NCBI GenBank assembly: GCA_034096865.1
Contig: JAWQFJ010001118.1
Coordinates: 1 to 64,000, forward strand
Length of the DNA stretch: 64,000 nt
Source of the DNA: Theodoxus fluviatilis
Taxonomy: Eukaryota; Mollusca; Gastropoda; Cycloneritida; Neritidae
Reading direction: 5' to 3'
The translations under genes and the position numbers were made by a program. Shown here piece by piece: positions 34,348 through 45,589 of the stretch. The notes beneath the pieces were generated by a model, which did not search any database, had not been told where the DNA came from, and worked only from the letters and a program-made list of their open reading frames with translations. Each line of letters starts with the position of its first letter. Position 1 is the stretch's first letter.

Positions 34348-35017
34348 TGACTTGCTGGAAGGGCAGACTTCTTTGTCTGGTGACTCTAGGCTTGTTCAGG
34401 AGTATGAAGTGCTGCATGCACGCTTCATGTTGGCAAATGAGCGTGCTTTGCTTCTGTTGAACGCCAAATTTAGTGAAGTGCTTCACTTTTTAAAGAGAGG
34501 TAAATCTTCTGCACTGCTTGTTGTGTTGCTAGACGCTAAAGAAACTGTGTTCTTTGCCACAGACATTGTTTATGCACGTTTAAATGTATTCTGCATGAAT
34601 AAAGTCCACTACTGTGTCATCCTTACCTGCCATTACTCACGCATACAGTGTTTCTGAGAGTTATTTTACCCATCGATGGCCAGTGCGGGATCTAAGACGC
34701 CATTTTCAAATCATGTGAATCACCTCGGATGCGTGCTTTTCTAGGCTGCACAGCGCTGAGTGAAGCACGCCCCAAAATTGCCGTTGAGGAGTAGATCGCT
34801 TTGCCTCCTGAACAAGCCTTCTGTGTATGTGTTGCATTGAGAATCTGAAGAGATGCAACCATTGCTCTTTCACATTAGTAGCAGCCATTCTCTGTAACAT
34901 AGAAAAAGAGTAACTTGATCAAGTCCTTCAATAAGTTTCTGGGGAAACAATTTTCCTCAGCAAATTGTGTGATGCTTTTCAAGCATCTCTGATGGAGCAG
35001 AGTTTCAGTGCTCTACA

Positions 35018-35020
<3 letters not shown>
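34348..35020. other. Intron 12 sequence, no gene recognised
   Basis: Unassigned intronic sequence. A 14-bp inverted pair (GGCTTGTTCAGGAG at about 34.39 kb and its complement at about 34.81 kb) is the only structure noted. Confidence 0.35.
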
Positions 35021-35023
<3 letters not shown>

Positions 35024-35058
<35 letters not shown>

Positions 35059-35230
35059 CGTGCATGCGTGCGTGTGTGTGCGTGCGTGCACTCACCCTTG
35101 CTCACACACACACACACACACTATGCTCTCTCTCCCTCCCTCCCTCCCTCCCTCTCTCTTTCTCTCTCTTTCTCTTTCTCTCTCTCACTCTCTCTCTCTC
35201 TCTCCCTCTCTCTCACTCTCTCTCTCACTC
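35024..35230. repeat. (GT)n, (AC)n and (CT)n compound microsatellite
   Basis: Simple repeats to the left of the plus-strand LINE fragment. Confidence 0.95.
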
Positions 35231-35590
35231 TCTTCAATCTTTTCAATCTTGGGATGAACGAATTCGTAATAATCAATGATTTGCACTGTATTCTGCCTTC
35301 AAAAACGTATTTGGTCATGAAAAATACTTTACCTTTCTAACCATTAGACACATTTATCAGATTGAGACTGGAAGGAACTCCTTAAGAATTAACCAACGCT
35401 ACAATCACAATGAAGCAAACGAGCTACCCTGCCCATTCTGGAACGTGTTGCAAGATGAAAATCATGTTCTCTTATACTGCAGTGCTAACAATGAATTAAG
35501 AGATGAATATGTATAAGAATACGTGCGTGTGAATAAAATGAGAGAATGGTTGCTGAAAGGCACTAACATTCGAATAACAAGGAGTGTATC

Positions 35591-35800
35591 TGTTCAAGAT
35601 AGACAAGTGGACGAACTGACGACTTTCACACATTAGGACATACCACTGTAGATTCCCATTTCAACATTTATTCTTCTGATAAATGCAAGTCACGTCCATG
35701 TTACAACATGCTGAGTCAAAGACTGAAAATGACGTAATTAGGAGGGACAATGAGGAACAGTCATGAAGGGGTTGTCTCTCTTAGATTACATTCCCAAACA
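35591..35800 (-). repeat. 3' LTR of the gypsy element
   Basis: 210 bp, TG...CA, no difference from the 5' LTR noticed on reading. It lies next to the polypurine tract at 35801-35815 (minus strand AAAAAAGGGAGA). Confidence 0.95.
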
Positions 35801-36375
35801 TCTCCCTTTTTTCTTTTTTCTTTTTCTTTTTTTTTTCGAAAACATGTATCTGGAGAACTGTCCTGGCACTGTTGACGAATAAATGTAGTTCCAGGTACTG
35901 TTTTGTATTTTTTTTTCTCAAACAGTTAGTACTACTACTACTACAAACAAATAAAACACTTTGAAGAACTCAACATTTCAGTGAGACTCTTTTAACCAAA
36001 TTAACGTAATAAATTTCCTGAAAGGTCGACTTCTTCCAATTACTGTTTAGGAAGAAATTTGTCAGTCACAAACCCAAAAGTCCCTCCATTATAAACTGAT
36101 TTTCTCTTTAGAATGAAAATTTTAGAATAAACAGACTTTAATTTATATCTACAATCCTCTCGCTCCCAAGTCAAATAATTATCACTACCAGTGAATTAGT
36201 AACCCAACTTGACGGCTATAAAATCCAACACATATAAAGTAATCCATGGAAAATTTGTAATCCAATCCAGCACACTCGTGGAATAATACTGGAGTATGTG
36301 CACACAATGCTATATTCACCACAGCACCCACATTCACACGCACATAAGTCATAAGGCGGAGAAACCTCAACGCCT

Positions 36376-39300
36376 TCACTTTGCTCTGTTTTTAACACAT
36401 TGGTTGTGCAAAAACTGCGCACACACTTCTTCCTCCCTGAAACGAGCTGGTTTGGAAGCTGTGTACCCAGCAGACGATCTTGTAACTCGCTTGTCGGGCG
36501 TAGCGACTTCCTTCGGATCGCCGGTGTCAGCGGGTTCTGATGACTCTTCTGCTGGCGGTAGATCTGGCATGACGATCTCCTGCGGAGGAGGGAGTTGTTG
36601 TAGGTGTTTTCTATTACGGCGCAAGACTCCACCTGGTGAGTTGACCAGATAGGTACGGTTTTCTTGATCTGCGGCGACAATAGTGCCGTGATTCTTCCAG
36701 CTGTTCTCGGAATCCATCTTGATCAGAACGTCGTCTCCCGGTTTCAGTTCAGACAGAGGCTTGGCACTGTGCCGTCTGTCGTAACAGAACTTGTAGCTCT
36801 CCTTAGCTTTCCGGTCTGCTTGACGTATGTCTGCGTCTTTGACAGGGAAAGGAATCAGGTTTTCTGGGAGTTTGGGGATCAAGGTTTTGAGCGTTCTCCC
36901 CATCAGGGCAACTGCAGGACTAACCCCCGTGCTGGAGTGAGGGGTAGACCTGTAGTTCATCAAAGCGATCTCAAACGACCGCTGTTGCAGTAGCGTCTTT
37001 GCTACTTTCACTGCACTTTCAGCCGCTCCATTTGCTTGTGGGAAACCTGGGCTGCTGGTCATGTGGTTGAAGTCAAATTCCTGTGCAAAATGCCGGAATT
37101 CTGCACATTGGAATTGTGGTCCGTTATCACTCACTAGAGTGTCTGGAATCCCATGAGTAGCGAACAGCTGAGTCATTTTCTTGATAATGACTGCGGATGT
37201 TGTAGAATGGAGGGGCAGTACCTCCAGCCATCTTGAGTAGTAGTCCACGACTACCAGGTACTCTCTGCCCTGGTGAGTGCACAAATCTGCTCCCAATCGT
37301 TGCCATGGTCGTTCTGGTAATGGAGTTGGTCGTAGCGGCTCGTTTTTCTGTGACTGTCGCTTTTGTCGGCACTCTTTGCACGTGTCAATGAGGTTCTTTA
37401 GGTCTCTACTCAGTCCTGGCCACCAGACTGATGACTGAGCATTCTGGCGGCATTTGTGAAGACCTTGATGAGTCCCATGCAGTTTGTTCAGCACCTCTTC
37501 ACGCTGACTTCTTGGAACTACAATTCTGCCATTGTAGACCAATAGTCCTCGGATAAGCGACAGTTCTCCCTGTGCTTGGTGAAACGCTTGAAGATTGGCT
37601 GACGGTTTCACTGGCCAACCTCTCAGGACGTACTCCATGACTTGTTGCAGTTCCGGGTCATGGACTGTTGCTGCACGAAGCTTTTCCAGGCGCTGTGGGG
37701 TAACAGGCCAACCCGACTCCACTGAATCAACATAAGCAGCCATTGTTTCAGCGGTTTCTTCATCCTCTGCTGTGTGCGGCACTGGGCTCCTGGACAGAGC
37801 GTCGGCGATGATGATCTGCTTGCCCGGCACATGAACAACTTGTGCCTTGAACCGCATCAGTCGGATCAGTAGTCTCTGGCACCTCACTGGGGCTTTGTCA
37901 ATGTCTTTGTTCTTCATCAGCGGAACCAAGGGCTTATGGTCGGTTTCGAGCACAAAACTGTCCAGCCCAATCAGGTATTTGGCGAACTTCTCGCACGCCC
38001 ATGTGGACGCTAGGCACTCTTTTTCTATCTGAGCGTATCGCTGTTCTGCATCAGTCAGAGTTCTGGATGCGTATGCTATGGGAACAAGCTTGTCTCCATG
38101 CCACTGTAACAGTGCTGCACCCAAGCCATAGCTACTGCTATCAGCGCTCACCACAGTCTTTCTCTCTGAGTTGTAGAATCCCAGGGCTTGTGATGACGAC
38201 AGTTGTTTCTTTACAGCCGCAAATGCCTTCTGCTGAGCTGGACCCCAACTCCACGCAGTGTTCTTCTTCATGAGATCAGTGATGGGTTTCATAGCAGTAG
38301 CCATCCCAGGTACGAACCTACCCAAGTAGTTGAACATGCCGCAGATCGTTCTCAGTTCGGTGAGCGAGGTGGGCGTTGGCATTTCTGTGATCGCTCTCAC
38401 TTTTTCTGGATCTGGCCGGACTCCATCAGCACTGATGATGTGACCAAAGTATTTCACCTCAGTCTTCTTGATGTGACACTTTTCTTTGTTGAGTCTGAGC
38501 CCACTCTGTTCTATTCTTTTCAGAACGGCATCCAATCGTTCGTCATGTTCTTCTTCCGTTCTTCCATAGACGATAGTATCGTCCATGATTGCATCACAGC
38601 CTTCCAAGCCTTCCAATGTCTCTTTCATCTTAGTCTGAAAACTCTCAGGCCCTAGTGAAATTCCCATCGGAACACGCTTGAAACAAAACCGGCCAAATGG
38701 AGTTATGAACGTGGTCAACAGCGAGCTTCCTTCAGACAGTGGAATCTGAAAGAAACCTGACGACGCATCAAGTGTTGTGAAGAACTTTGAGCCAGCCAGT
38801 TTCGGAGCAATGTCATCCAAGTTTGGTAGCATGCAGTGTGGTCTTTTGACTCCTTCATTCAGTCTCTTGAAATCAACACAAATCCTCACACTGCCGTTGG
38901 GTTTGACAACAGGTACCATAGGAGCACACCAGTCAGTGGCCTCCTTTACTTCTTGGATAATGCCTGCTTTTTCCATGCGTTGCAGTTCAGCTTTAACCTT
39001 TTTCTGCAAAGGAAAGGGAACTCGTCGCGCTGTCGTGACGCAGTAGGGATTGATTCCTGGTTTCATTTTGATGTCCACCGGATCCGTTTTCAAAAGTCCA
39101 GTTGCACCAAAAACATTCTCGTGTACTTCTTCTACACGTTTCACAAGGCCCATCTTCTCTGCGACATTTCTGCTCAACAGGTTGCTACCTGTACGATTTC
39201 TGACCACAATGACTCTGTACTTGAAAGTCTTGTTCTTTACAGTGCTCTTTGCAAAGAATTCTCCACGTGTGGTCAGTTTTCCTCCCGGTGATGTCAAATT

Positions 39301-40350
39301 TATTCTTGTTTGCTTCAGCCTCGGCTTGATGCTGAAATTGTCGAATGTCTTGTCATTGATGATCGTGATGTCAGCGCCCGTGTCGATTTTAAACCTGACG
39401 TCATTCCCTTTTATCTTCAGGGTAATGGTCCATGGCTGCGTGTTGTCTGTGATAACGCTGTCTAGTGTGAAGGTTTCTTCTCTCTCTTCTTCTGTTTGAA
39501 TCTCATCTTCAGAGTTGTCTTCCTCTATCTCGCGTACACTGTGGCACATGCGCTCAAAGTGTCCCCTTTTGTTGCATTTTCTACATGATCTCTCTTTTGC
39601 TGGACACTGTCTCTCTTGTCCATGTTCATATCCACACCGTCCACATTTACGGGTGTCTTGGTTCTGCTGGCGATATGTCCCTCGGCCCCTACCCCTACGA
39701 GGATAGGCCTCTCGGTTTCTCAATCCACCTTCACCTCTCTGTCTGCCTCTACCTCTGGTCTCATCAACTGAAGCGGCGGCTGCGCCTCCTTCTTGCTGCT
39801 TCATTTGTAGTTTGATTTGCTCATGCTGTCTCGCAATTTCAAGTGCTTTCTCTAGATTGAGATCATGAATCAACTGCAGCTTCTCTTTCAGTTTGTAGTC
39901 ATTCAATCCAACAACAAGTCTGTCCCGAACTTGATCTTCAGTATCTTTGTATTCACAGTGAGCAACGAGGGCACGAAGAGAACGATAGAATTCTTCTATT
40001 GTTTCTGACTCTTTCTGTCTTCTTTCTTGAAACTTTGTTCTCTCATAAATTATGTTCCTTTTCACCAAGAAGTAGGAGTCAAATTTACTCACGACTGTTT
40101 CGAAGTCTTTGTCATCTTCCTCGACTTCTCTGACGTCTTCTCCCTCTCCAACGGTCTTCTTGCCGAACTTCAGTATTTCAAATATCTTCTCAGATTCCTC
40201 TCCCATCACATAAAGCAACGTGTCTCTTTGGGTTTCTGGCTCTTCCTTTGACAGTTTACTTGCATTTCGGTAGCGACGAAACTGTTTGATCCAATGAGAC
40301 CATTCTTCAGGCTTGAACGAGAAGTGTGGCGGCGGTTGAAGGTTCTGCAT
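36376..40350 (-). CDS. Gag-pol polyprotein of the gypsy element
   Basis: A single 1,324-residue frame with no frameshift between gag and pol. Order seen: gag (1-190), Arg/Gly-rich linker (195-228), two zinc-knuckle-like motifs (about 236-269, the second CRKCNKRGHFERMC), protease with DTGA (323-326), reverse transcriptase with TTLDAS (about 528) and the catalytic pair in MDDTIVYG (590-591), RNase H (SADSSSYGLGA, ETDHKPL), integrase zinc finger (HQGLHKC...CKECRQK) and integrase core (GADL, SDNGPQF, NGAAES giving D,D,E). No chromodomain or envelope. It resembles the K02A2.6-like/Mag-type gypsy proteins common in marine invertebrates. Confidence 0.95.
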   Translation of the reverse strand: MQNLQPPPHFSFKPEEWSHWIKQFRRYRNASKLSKEEPETQRDTLLYVMGEESEKIFEILKFGKKTVGEGEDVREVEEDDKDFETVVSKFDSYFLVKRNIIYERTKFQERRQKESETIEEFYRSLRALVAHCEYKDTEDQVRDRLVVGLNDYKLKEKLQLIHDLNLEKALEIARQHEQIKLQMKQQEGGAAAASVDETRGRGRQRGEGGLRNREAYPRRGRGRGTYRQQNQDTRKCGRCGYEHGQERQCPAKERSCRKCNKRGHFERMCHSVREIEEDNSEDEIQTEEEREETFTLDSVITDNTQPWTITLKIKGNDVRFKIDTGADITIINDKTFDNFSIKPRLKQTRINLTSPGGKLTTRGEFFAKSTVKNKTFKYRVIVVRNRTGSNLLSRNVAEKMGLVKRVEEVHENVFGATGLLKTDPVDIKMKPGINPYCVTTARRVPFPLQKKVKAELQRMEKAGIIQEVKEATDWCAPMVPVVKPNGSVRICVDFKRLNEGVKRPHCMLPNLDDIAPKLAGSKFFTTLDASSGFFQIPLSEGSSLLTTFITPFGRFCFKRVPMGISLGPESFQTKMKETLEGLEGCDAIMDDTIVYGRTEEEHDERLDAVLKRIEQSGLRLNKEKCHIKKTEVKYFGHIISADGVRPDPEKVRAITEMPTPTSLTELRTICGMFNYLGRFVPGMATAMKPITDLMKKNTAWSWGPAQQKAFAAVKKQLSSSQALGFYNSERKTVVSADSSSYGLGAALLQWHGDKLVPIAYASRTLTDAEQRYAQIEKECLASTWACEKFAKYLIGLDSFVLETDHKPLVPLMKNKDIDKAPVRCQRLLIRLMRFKAQVVHVPGKQIIIADALSRSPVPHTAEDEETAETMAAYVDSVESGWPVTPQRLEKLRAATVHDPELQQVMEYVLRGWPVKPSANLQAFHQAQGELSLIRGLLVYNGRIVVPRSQREEVLNKLHGTHQGLHKCRQNAQSSVWWPGLSRDLKNLIDTCKECRQKRQSQKNEPLRPTPLPERPWQRLGADLCTHQGREYLVVVDYYSRWLEVLPLHSTTSAVIIKKMTQLFATHGIPDTLVSDNGPQFQCAEFRHFAQEFDFNHMTSSPGFPQANGAAESAVKVAKTLLQQRSFEIALMNYRSTPHSSTGVSPAVALMGRTLKTLIPKLPENLIPFPVKDADIRQADRKAKESYKFCYDRRHSAKPLSELKPGDDVLIKMDSENSWKNHGTIVAADQENRTYLVNSPGGVLRRNRKHLQQLPPPQEIVMPDLPPAEESSEPADTGDPKEVATPDKRVTRSSAGYTASKPARFREEEVCAQFLHNQCVKNRAK

Positions 40351-40432
40351 CTTGATAGTTCTTTTGAAGTTCCCGTCGATGAGTCAAATTTTTATCACTG
40401 TTGACCAAAACGGAATCCCACTTCTGACACCA

Positions 40433-40642
40433 TGTTCAAGATAGACAAGTGGACGAACTGACGACTTTCACACATTAGGACATACCACTGTAGATTCCCA
40501 TTTCAACATTTATTCTTCTGATAAATGCAAGTCACGTCCATGTTACAACATGCTGAGTCAAAGACTGAAAATGACGTAATTAGGAGGGACAATGAGGAAC
40601 AGTCATGAAGGGGTTGTCTCTCTTAGATTACATTCCCAAACA
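40433..40642 (-). repeat. 5' LTR of the gypsy element
   Basis: 210 bp and directly followed, in element orientation, by the tRNA-Leu-type primer site at 40416-40432. It should hold the element promoter; no individual box is called. Confidence 0.95.
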
Positions 40643-40793
40643 GTATCCATGTACATCTTCTATGCCTTGAAACTCAGAGAGAAAAAACATGTGAACCTTG
40701 TATTGAATCTATTTTGATTGTAACTCTGATGATTATGGCTGTATTTTGTGTGAATATCCAAACATGTGGGGTTTTCCCACACTGATGAATTAT

Positions 40794-40798
<5 letters not shown>

Positions 40799-40853
<55 letters not shown>
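40799..40853. repeat. (TA)n microsatellite
   Basis: TA run inside the 3' part of the plus-strand LINE fragment. Confidence 0.95.
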
Positions 40854-40857
<4 letters not shown>

Positions 40858-40940
40858 TCAAAGGAACGAGCAAACATATATATATATATATGTAGTTCAA
40901 CAGGCTGTCGGCCAATGAATAAACGTTCAGTTCAGTTCAG

Positions 40941-41308
<368 letters not shown>

Positions 41309-41477
41309 CAAGTATATGTGTCATGCACTGCAAGAAATGCGCGTCAGTATAGAACAATCAGTCTTGTATACTGTACATGTATTCTTCACATAGTTGTTTC
41401 ATATTATGAATAGATAGATGGAGGGAGAGAGGGATAGATTGATGTTTCAAATGAAATAGATGATTTGATGAGACATC

Positions 41478-41870
41478 TCAACCCCCACCCCCCACCCCCA
41501 GTGGATCTTCTTCTTCTTCATCTCGAACGCCATCACACTTGGATTCTAGAGTCAAGGATGAAATGGGCTGACTTCTGGAGAGATTCCACCCTGCCGTACA
41601 GCTTTTCCTGAATGCTTGCTCAGGTTCCGGCCAAATGTCCTCCCCCAGCAGCCGGTGGTTCCTGCATTCCTGCAGAATGTGTTCAGCCGTCTGGTCAGCC
41701 TCTCCACAGGAGCACTTTGGGGATGGCACAAGTCTGAATCTCTTGTGCATGTGGTAGTTGAGTCTATTGTGCCCTGTCCTCAGCCTGAAGATGACCACCT
41801 GTTCTTGTCTGGACAGTTGGTGGTAGCTGTTCGTTGTCACCCCCAGTGGGTGACATTGCCTTTCTCTCAT
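41478..41870 (-). pseudogene. LINE C-terminal fragment (Jockey-like tail domain)
   Basis: The 130-residue minus frame contains LSRQEQVVIFRLRTGHNRLN, KCSCGEADQTAEHILQEC and EDIWPEPEQAF, the terminal domain seen after the reverse transcriptase in Jockey/CR1-type proteins, with its CxC...H...C motif. The fragment has no reverse transcriptase core, so it is 5'-truncated. Its frame is still open. Confidence 0.7.
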
Positions 41871-41937
41871 TCAGTAGTCCCCCCCACCCTTACCTAGCCG
41901 TTGTGTTTGTCAGGTAATATGGCAAAAGAAAACAGGG

Positions 41938-42120
41938 TGGGTGGGTAAGTAGGTGGGTGGGTAGGTAGATAGGCAGGCAGGCAGGTAAGTAGGTAGGTAG
42001 GTAGGTAGGTAGGTAGGTAGGTAGGTAGGTAGGTAGGTAGGTAGGTAGGTAGGTAGGTAGGTAGGTAGGTAGGTAGGTAGGTAGGTATGTAGGTAGGTAG
42101 GTAGGTAGGAAGGAAGGAAG
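41938..42120. repeat. (GTAG)n microsatellite
   Basis: GGTAGGTAG repeats with GGCA and GGAA borders. Minus frames (LPTY) are artefacts. Confidence 0.95.
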
Positions 42121-42390
42121 GACCATTTTTCTTTTTTGTTCCAAAGAAAGGTTGCTGTTTTGTAGACATGTATTATTAAGAGGAATACCACTAGAAAAAC
42201 CATGTTTCATACAGGTGAAAGTTCATTGACATTTTTATCAATTCTAGTGAAAGATTTACCAATTTTAGACATGTGCTATTTATGTGTGAGTAGGGGTGGG
42301 GTGTATAGTTGTGTGTGTGTTGGATTTCCAGCAATTAAACAAAAGTGTAGGTTCAAGCCGGCTGACCGGTCACATTTTGTGTCGCCAGAG

Positions 42391-42505
42391 GTGGACATAG
42401 TAGCAGCAGCAGACCACAAGACTGAATGCAGCGATGCCATGGCAGAACTCTACCTTCAGGCCTTCCATTTGCTTGTCATTGCCTGTCACCAGCTTTGTCA
42501 GCATT
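42391..42505 (+). CDS. Kinase gene exon 13
   Basis: The exon starts at 42391, or at 42389 if exon 12 ends at 34323, and ends at a good GTGAGT donor (42506) in phase 1. It encodes VDIVAAADHKTECSDAMAEL followed by a hydrophobic helix ending VIACHQLCQH. The last 45 or so bases of this exon plus its donor are the seed of the 47-bp tandem repeat at 45.59-45.93 kb. A LINE (42521-45580) separates the two. It joins the phase-1 acceptor at 46331. Confidence 0.75.
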
Positions 42506-42520
42506 GTGAGTGATGGACAG

Positions 42521-45500
42521 TGAACTGAACTGGTTTATTGTCAGGCCGACAGCCATACAGAACTTGTGGCTTACCACACACATGTACAAAGAAAAAAGGG
42601 AAAATAATAAACCACAAAGGACAAGCATTGACAAATATCAAATACATGTGCATATATCTACCATGGTTCTTTCGAGCTGATTGTACGTGATTTTGTTGTG
42701 TACATGAAGCTCATACGATGGACATGACATCTAGAGACGAGTCAGAACTGGAATTTGCACTAATTATCTTCTCTCGTAGTTCAAAAGCATAGTATATGTA
42801 CATAGCAACATTTCTTGACATATCTATGTTGCATCCTTTCACTAGGATACTGCATTTCCTCTTTACGTTGTCACTTAAGTACTGTGCGAGATATTTACGT
42901 CTTATGTCATCATATAGCTTACAATATATGAGGAAATGTTTTTCATCTTCGATTTCATTGCAGAATGGACATTTTTGTTCTTTGTCTCTGAGCACATATC
43001 GTTGATTAATTTTCAAATCATTTATCTCAAATCTAAATCGCATAAGGCTATCCCTAAATTTCTTTATTGTGACAAAATTAAGGTATTTCTCTAGACCAAA
43101 CATCTTCTTAAAGGAAGCATACCATACAAATCTAGGGCTGCAGTTGTTTCTTTCATCCCATCTTTGTCTGTAGCAATCTTGTAACCTCTGCTTAACATTA
43201 TTCAGGAAGTACTTCTCGTTTCCTACTCCACCATTCAACCATATATAACCAAAACCTAACTCATAAAGAGTATTTCTCATCAAGCATGTCCAATTTCTAT
43301 TTTTGGGGACATTAGAGTTTTGGAGCATTTCATAAGCTTGCCTTGGTAGCCTATGAAGCGGCATTTTGTGCAACCTGAGCCAATACTTTATGGCTCTGAT
43401 GGTGGTATTAATTATCAGAGGATACCTTCCGAGTTCTCCGTATACTAAATGGTTTGGAGTTCTCACGTCCATCCCCATGAACTTTTTACATGCAAAGGCG
43501 TGTGCTATTCTATCTTACCTCTGCTTGTTAGGCCCCATATTTCTGAACCGTAACATGATGTAGGCTGTATCTGAGAATCAAATAGTCGGAGAAAAACTGC
43601 TGGGTAAGACTTGTAAAGGCTCCACATTGCTTTCAACACATGTATACTTTTCTGTTTGCCTTTTGTAGCTGTCTCTTCAAGAGACGCACTCAGAGATATT
43701 TTATTTGTAAAGAAAATTCCTAAGTATTTGTAACTGTTTACCACTTCTAATCTAGAATTTTGTAGGTACCATCTCTTTCCTTCTGCCAAGTAACCTCCTT
43801 TCCGAAAGATCATAATTTTCTCTCTTTTTTCAGTATTAAGAGTAAGACCAAGCTTTTCCGACACACGTGCAAGGCTGGTTCTGAAGTCCACGCGGTGTTG
43901 TGGATAGTAATGCCGCATCATCAGCAAAAAGTAGTGCAAATATTTCTGACATTCCAGGCATCATCTGGATGCCGTGTTTGCCATGTGCACGTACATAGTC
44001 TGCGACACAATTAATATACATTAAAATAAGGAACTGCTCTCCAAGGCACCTTGTTTCACACCGGCCGGGCATGCAAAAAATTCAGGCATGCTGTAGTTCC
44101 ATCTAACACAAGCCTGTACGTTAGAATACATAGCTTTTAGCATTCTGATGAATTTGGATGACAGTCCGGCTATTTAGAGTGCTTTCCATAATTGTGAGCA
44201 GTCAATAGAATCAAAAGCTTTTTTGTAGTCCACAAAGGCAGCGTACAATATACCTCGACGGCCACCGTATACATGTTGCAGTGCTATGGCATATAGGGTG
44301 AAAATGTGATCAATGGTTGAGTGACCCATTCGAAAGCCTGCTTGTTTTGAGCAAATTCTTCCCTCATTCTCTAACCATGTATATAGTCTCCTCGTCAATA
44401 TAGATGAGAAGACCTTGCTCAGGACAGGTAATATAGAGATTCCCCTGTAAGTATTAGGGTCTAATTTATTTCCTTTTTTATATATAGGGATGATAATTGA
44501 CTTAGACCATTCTAAAGGCAAATGTTGTTTTTCATATATGAAATTAAACAGTTTTGTCAGGAATTGTACGATTTTGTCTGTGGCTATTTTGAAGCACTCT
44601 CCTGGTATATCATCAATCCCAGGAGCCTTGCCTGGCTTTACCCTATGTAGAGCGGCTCGGACCTCATCTTCACTAATTGCAGCATCAAGCTCTGAGTGAA
44701 GAATGTCATCCTCTTCATCAAAACTATCGTCAGGATTTAGTGCGACCTGCTGAAAAAGGTTTTGGAAATGATTTTTCCATACATCTAAATCAATGTTCGC
44801 CATACTGACCGATCTCCTGCTTACACTGCGTATCATTGACTAAAATTTATCTGGGTGTTTTATACTTCTTACAAGAGCGAGGCTAGTTTCTGAGAAAAAT
44901 TGTGTGTTTATTTTTGTCGCTTAGTAGGCTTTTGTACCTCGTCTGTAGTCCGTGTATGTTTTTATCAGTAGCTACTTTTGTTGCTCGGTACCGGCTTAAA
45001 GCCCTCCTAGATTTGAGCCTTGATTCTCTACATTCGTCATCAAACCAGGATTTGGGTTCCTCAGCCATTAATGATTTCTTAAACTTTTTCTTCTGTTTCA
45101 TGCACTCGGCACAAGAAACTAGGCTTTTCGTGAAAAGAGAGAGTGTGTCGTCAACAGAGTTTTCTATTAGATTTGTTGCTCGGTATACCGCGTACTAAAG
45201 TCTTGTTCATTGAGTATGTTCAAACACTCGTTAGCTTTGTTATGATCCCACTGCAATTTGGATACCGTCTTAGGTGCCGTTTGTTCTAGATAACGTTTTC
45301 GAGGACCGAAGGAATTTTGAGGGGCCTGTGATCGGATTCCACCCATGTGGCTATGGTTAGATCTATGTCTAAATGAAGAAGAGGAGCACTTATCAAACAA
45401 TAATCAACCACGCTTTCGCCTTGGGGCGAGATGTATGTACTGCTACCTTTTTAATCACCGTCAGAGGAACCATTTAGGATGCAGAGATGATGAATGATGC

Positions 45501-45580
45501 TGAGACTTTTCAGAATTGATCCAAACGGATTGATTGTCTCATCCTGAGATACTCTAGGCAAGGTGAAGTTGTTGCATATG
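42521..45580 (-). pseudogene. APE-type non-LTR retrotransposon, 5'-truncated and inactivated
   Basis: Minus-strand pieces in order: endonuclease C-terminal half (ISPQGESVVDYCLIS, VESDHRPL), linker (WFDDECRESRLKSRRALSR), reverse transcriptase (IIIPIYKKGNKLDPNTYRGI, AGFRMGHSTIDHIF, AAFVDYKKAFDSIDCSQLW), the catalytic box as FADDAALLS, thumb (SYKYLGIFFTNKISLS), and a C-terminal domain with CPFCNEIEDEKHFLIYC. Frames are broken at least five times. The 3' end carries GGCCGACAGCC and ends at GAACTGAACT. It lies between exon 13 and the exon-derived array, apparently inserted into that array. Confidence 0.85.
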
Positions 45581-45589
45581 CAACTGATA

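Larger units (their letters stand above)
35591..40642 (-). mobile_element. Complete Ty3/gypsy LTR retrotransposon, 5.05 kb
   Basis: Two 210-bp direct repeats (35591-35800, 40433-40642) with TG...CA ends flank a minus-strand gag-pol frame. The target duplication GTATC lies at 35586-35590 and 40643-40647. A primer site TGGTGTCAGAAGTGGGA (minus, ending at the 5' LTR) fits the 3' end of a tRNA-Leu, and a purine tract (AAAAAAGGGAGA) precedes the 3' LTR. All pol motifs are present and no env frame is seen, so the copy looks recent and possibly competent for transposition. Confidence 0.95.
35232..40940 (+). pseudogene. Non-LTR element 3' part, split by the gypsy insertion
   Basis: Read with frameshifts, 35232-35590 gives QSWDERIRNNQ, SAFKNVFGHEKYFTFLTI, LRINQRYN, CPFWNVLQDENHVLLYC and MREWLLKGTN. 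After the LTR element the frame resumes at 40643 as SMYIFYALKLREKK. These blocks match in order the C-terminus of the minus-strand LINE at 42.7-43.2 kb (WDERNN, SFKKMFGLEKY, INQRYV, CPFCNEIEDEKHFLIYC, MYIYYAFELREK). The 3' end is at about 40940, where GGCTGTCGGCC, AATAAA and (GTTCA)n occur. Confidence 0.75.

Noticed and set aside
34389..34820. MITE bounded by 14-bp inverted repeats (GGCTTGTTCAGGAG)
   Set aside because: No target duplication and no further complementarity inward; the inverted pair alone is too little.
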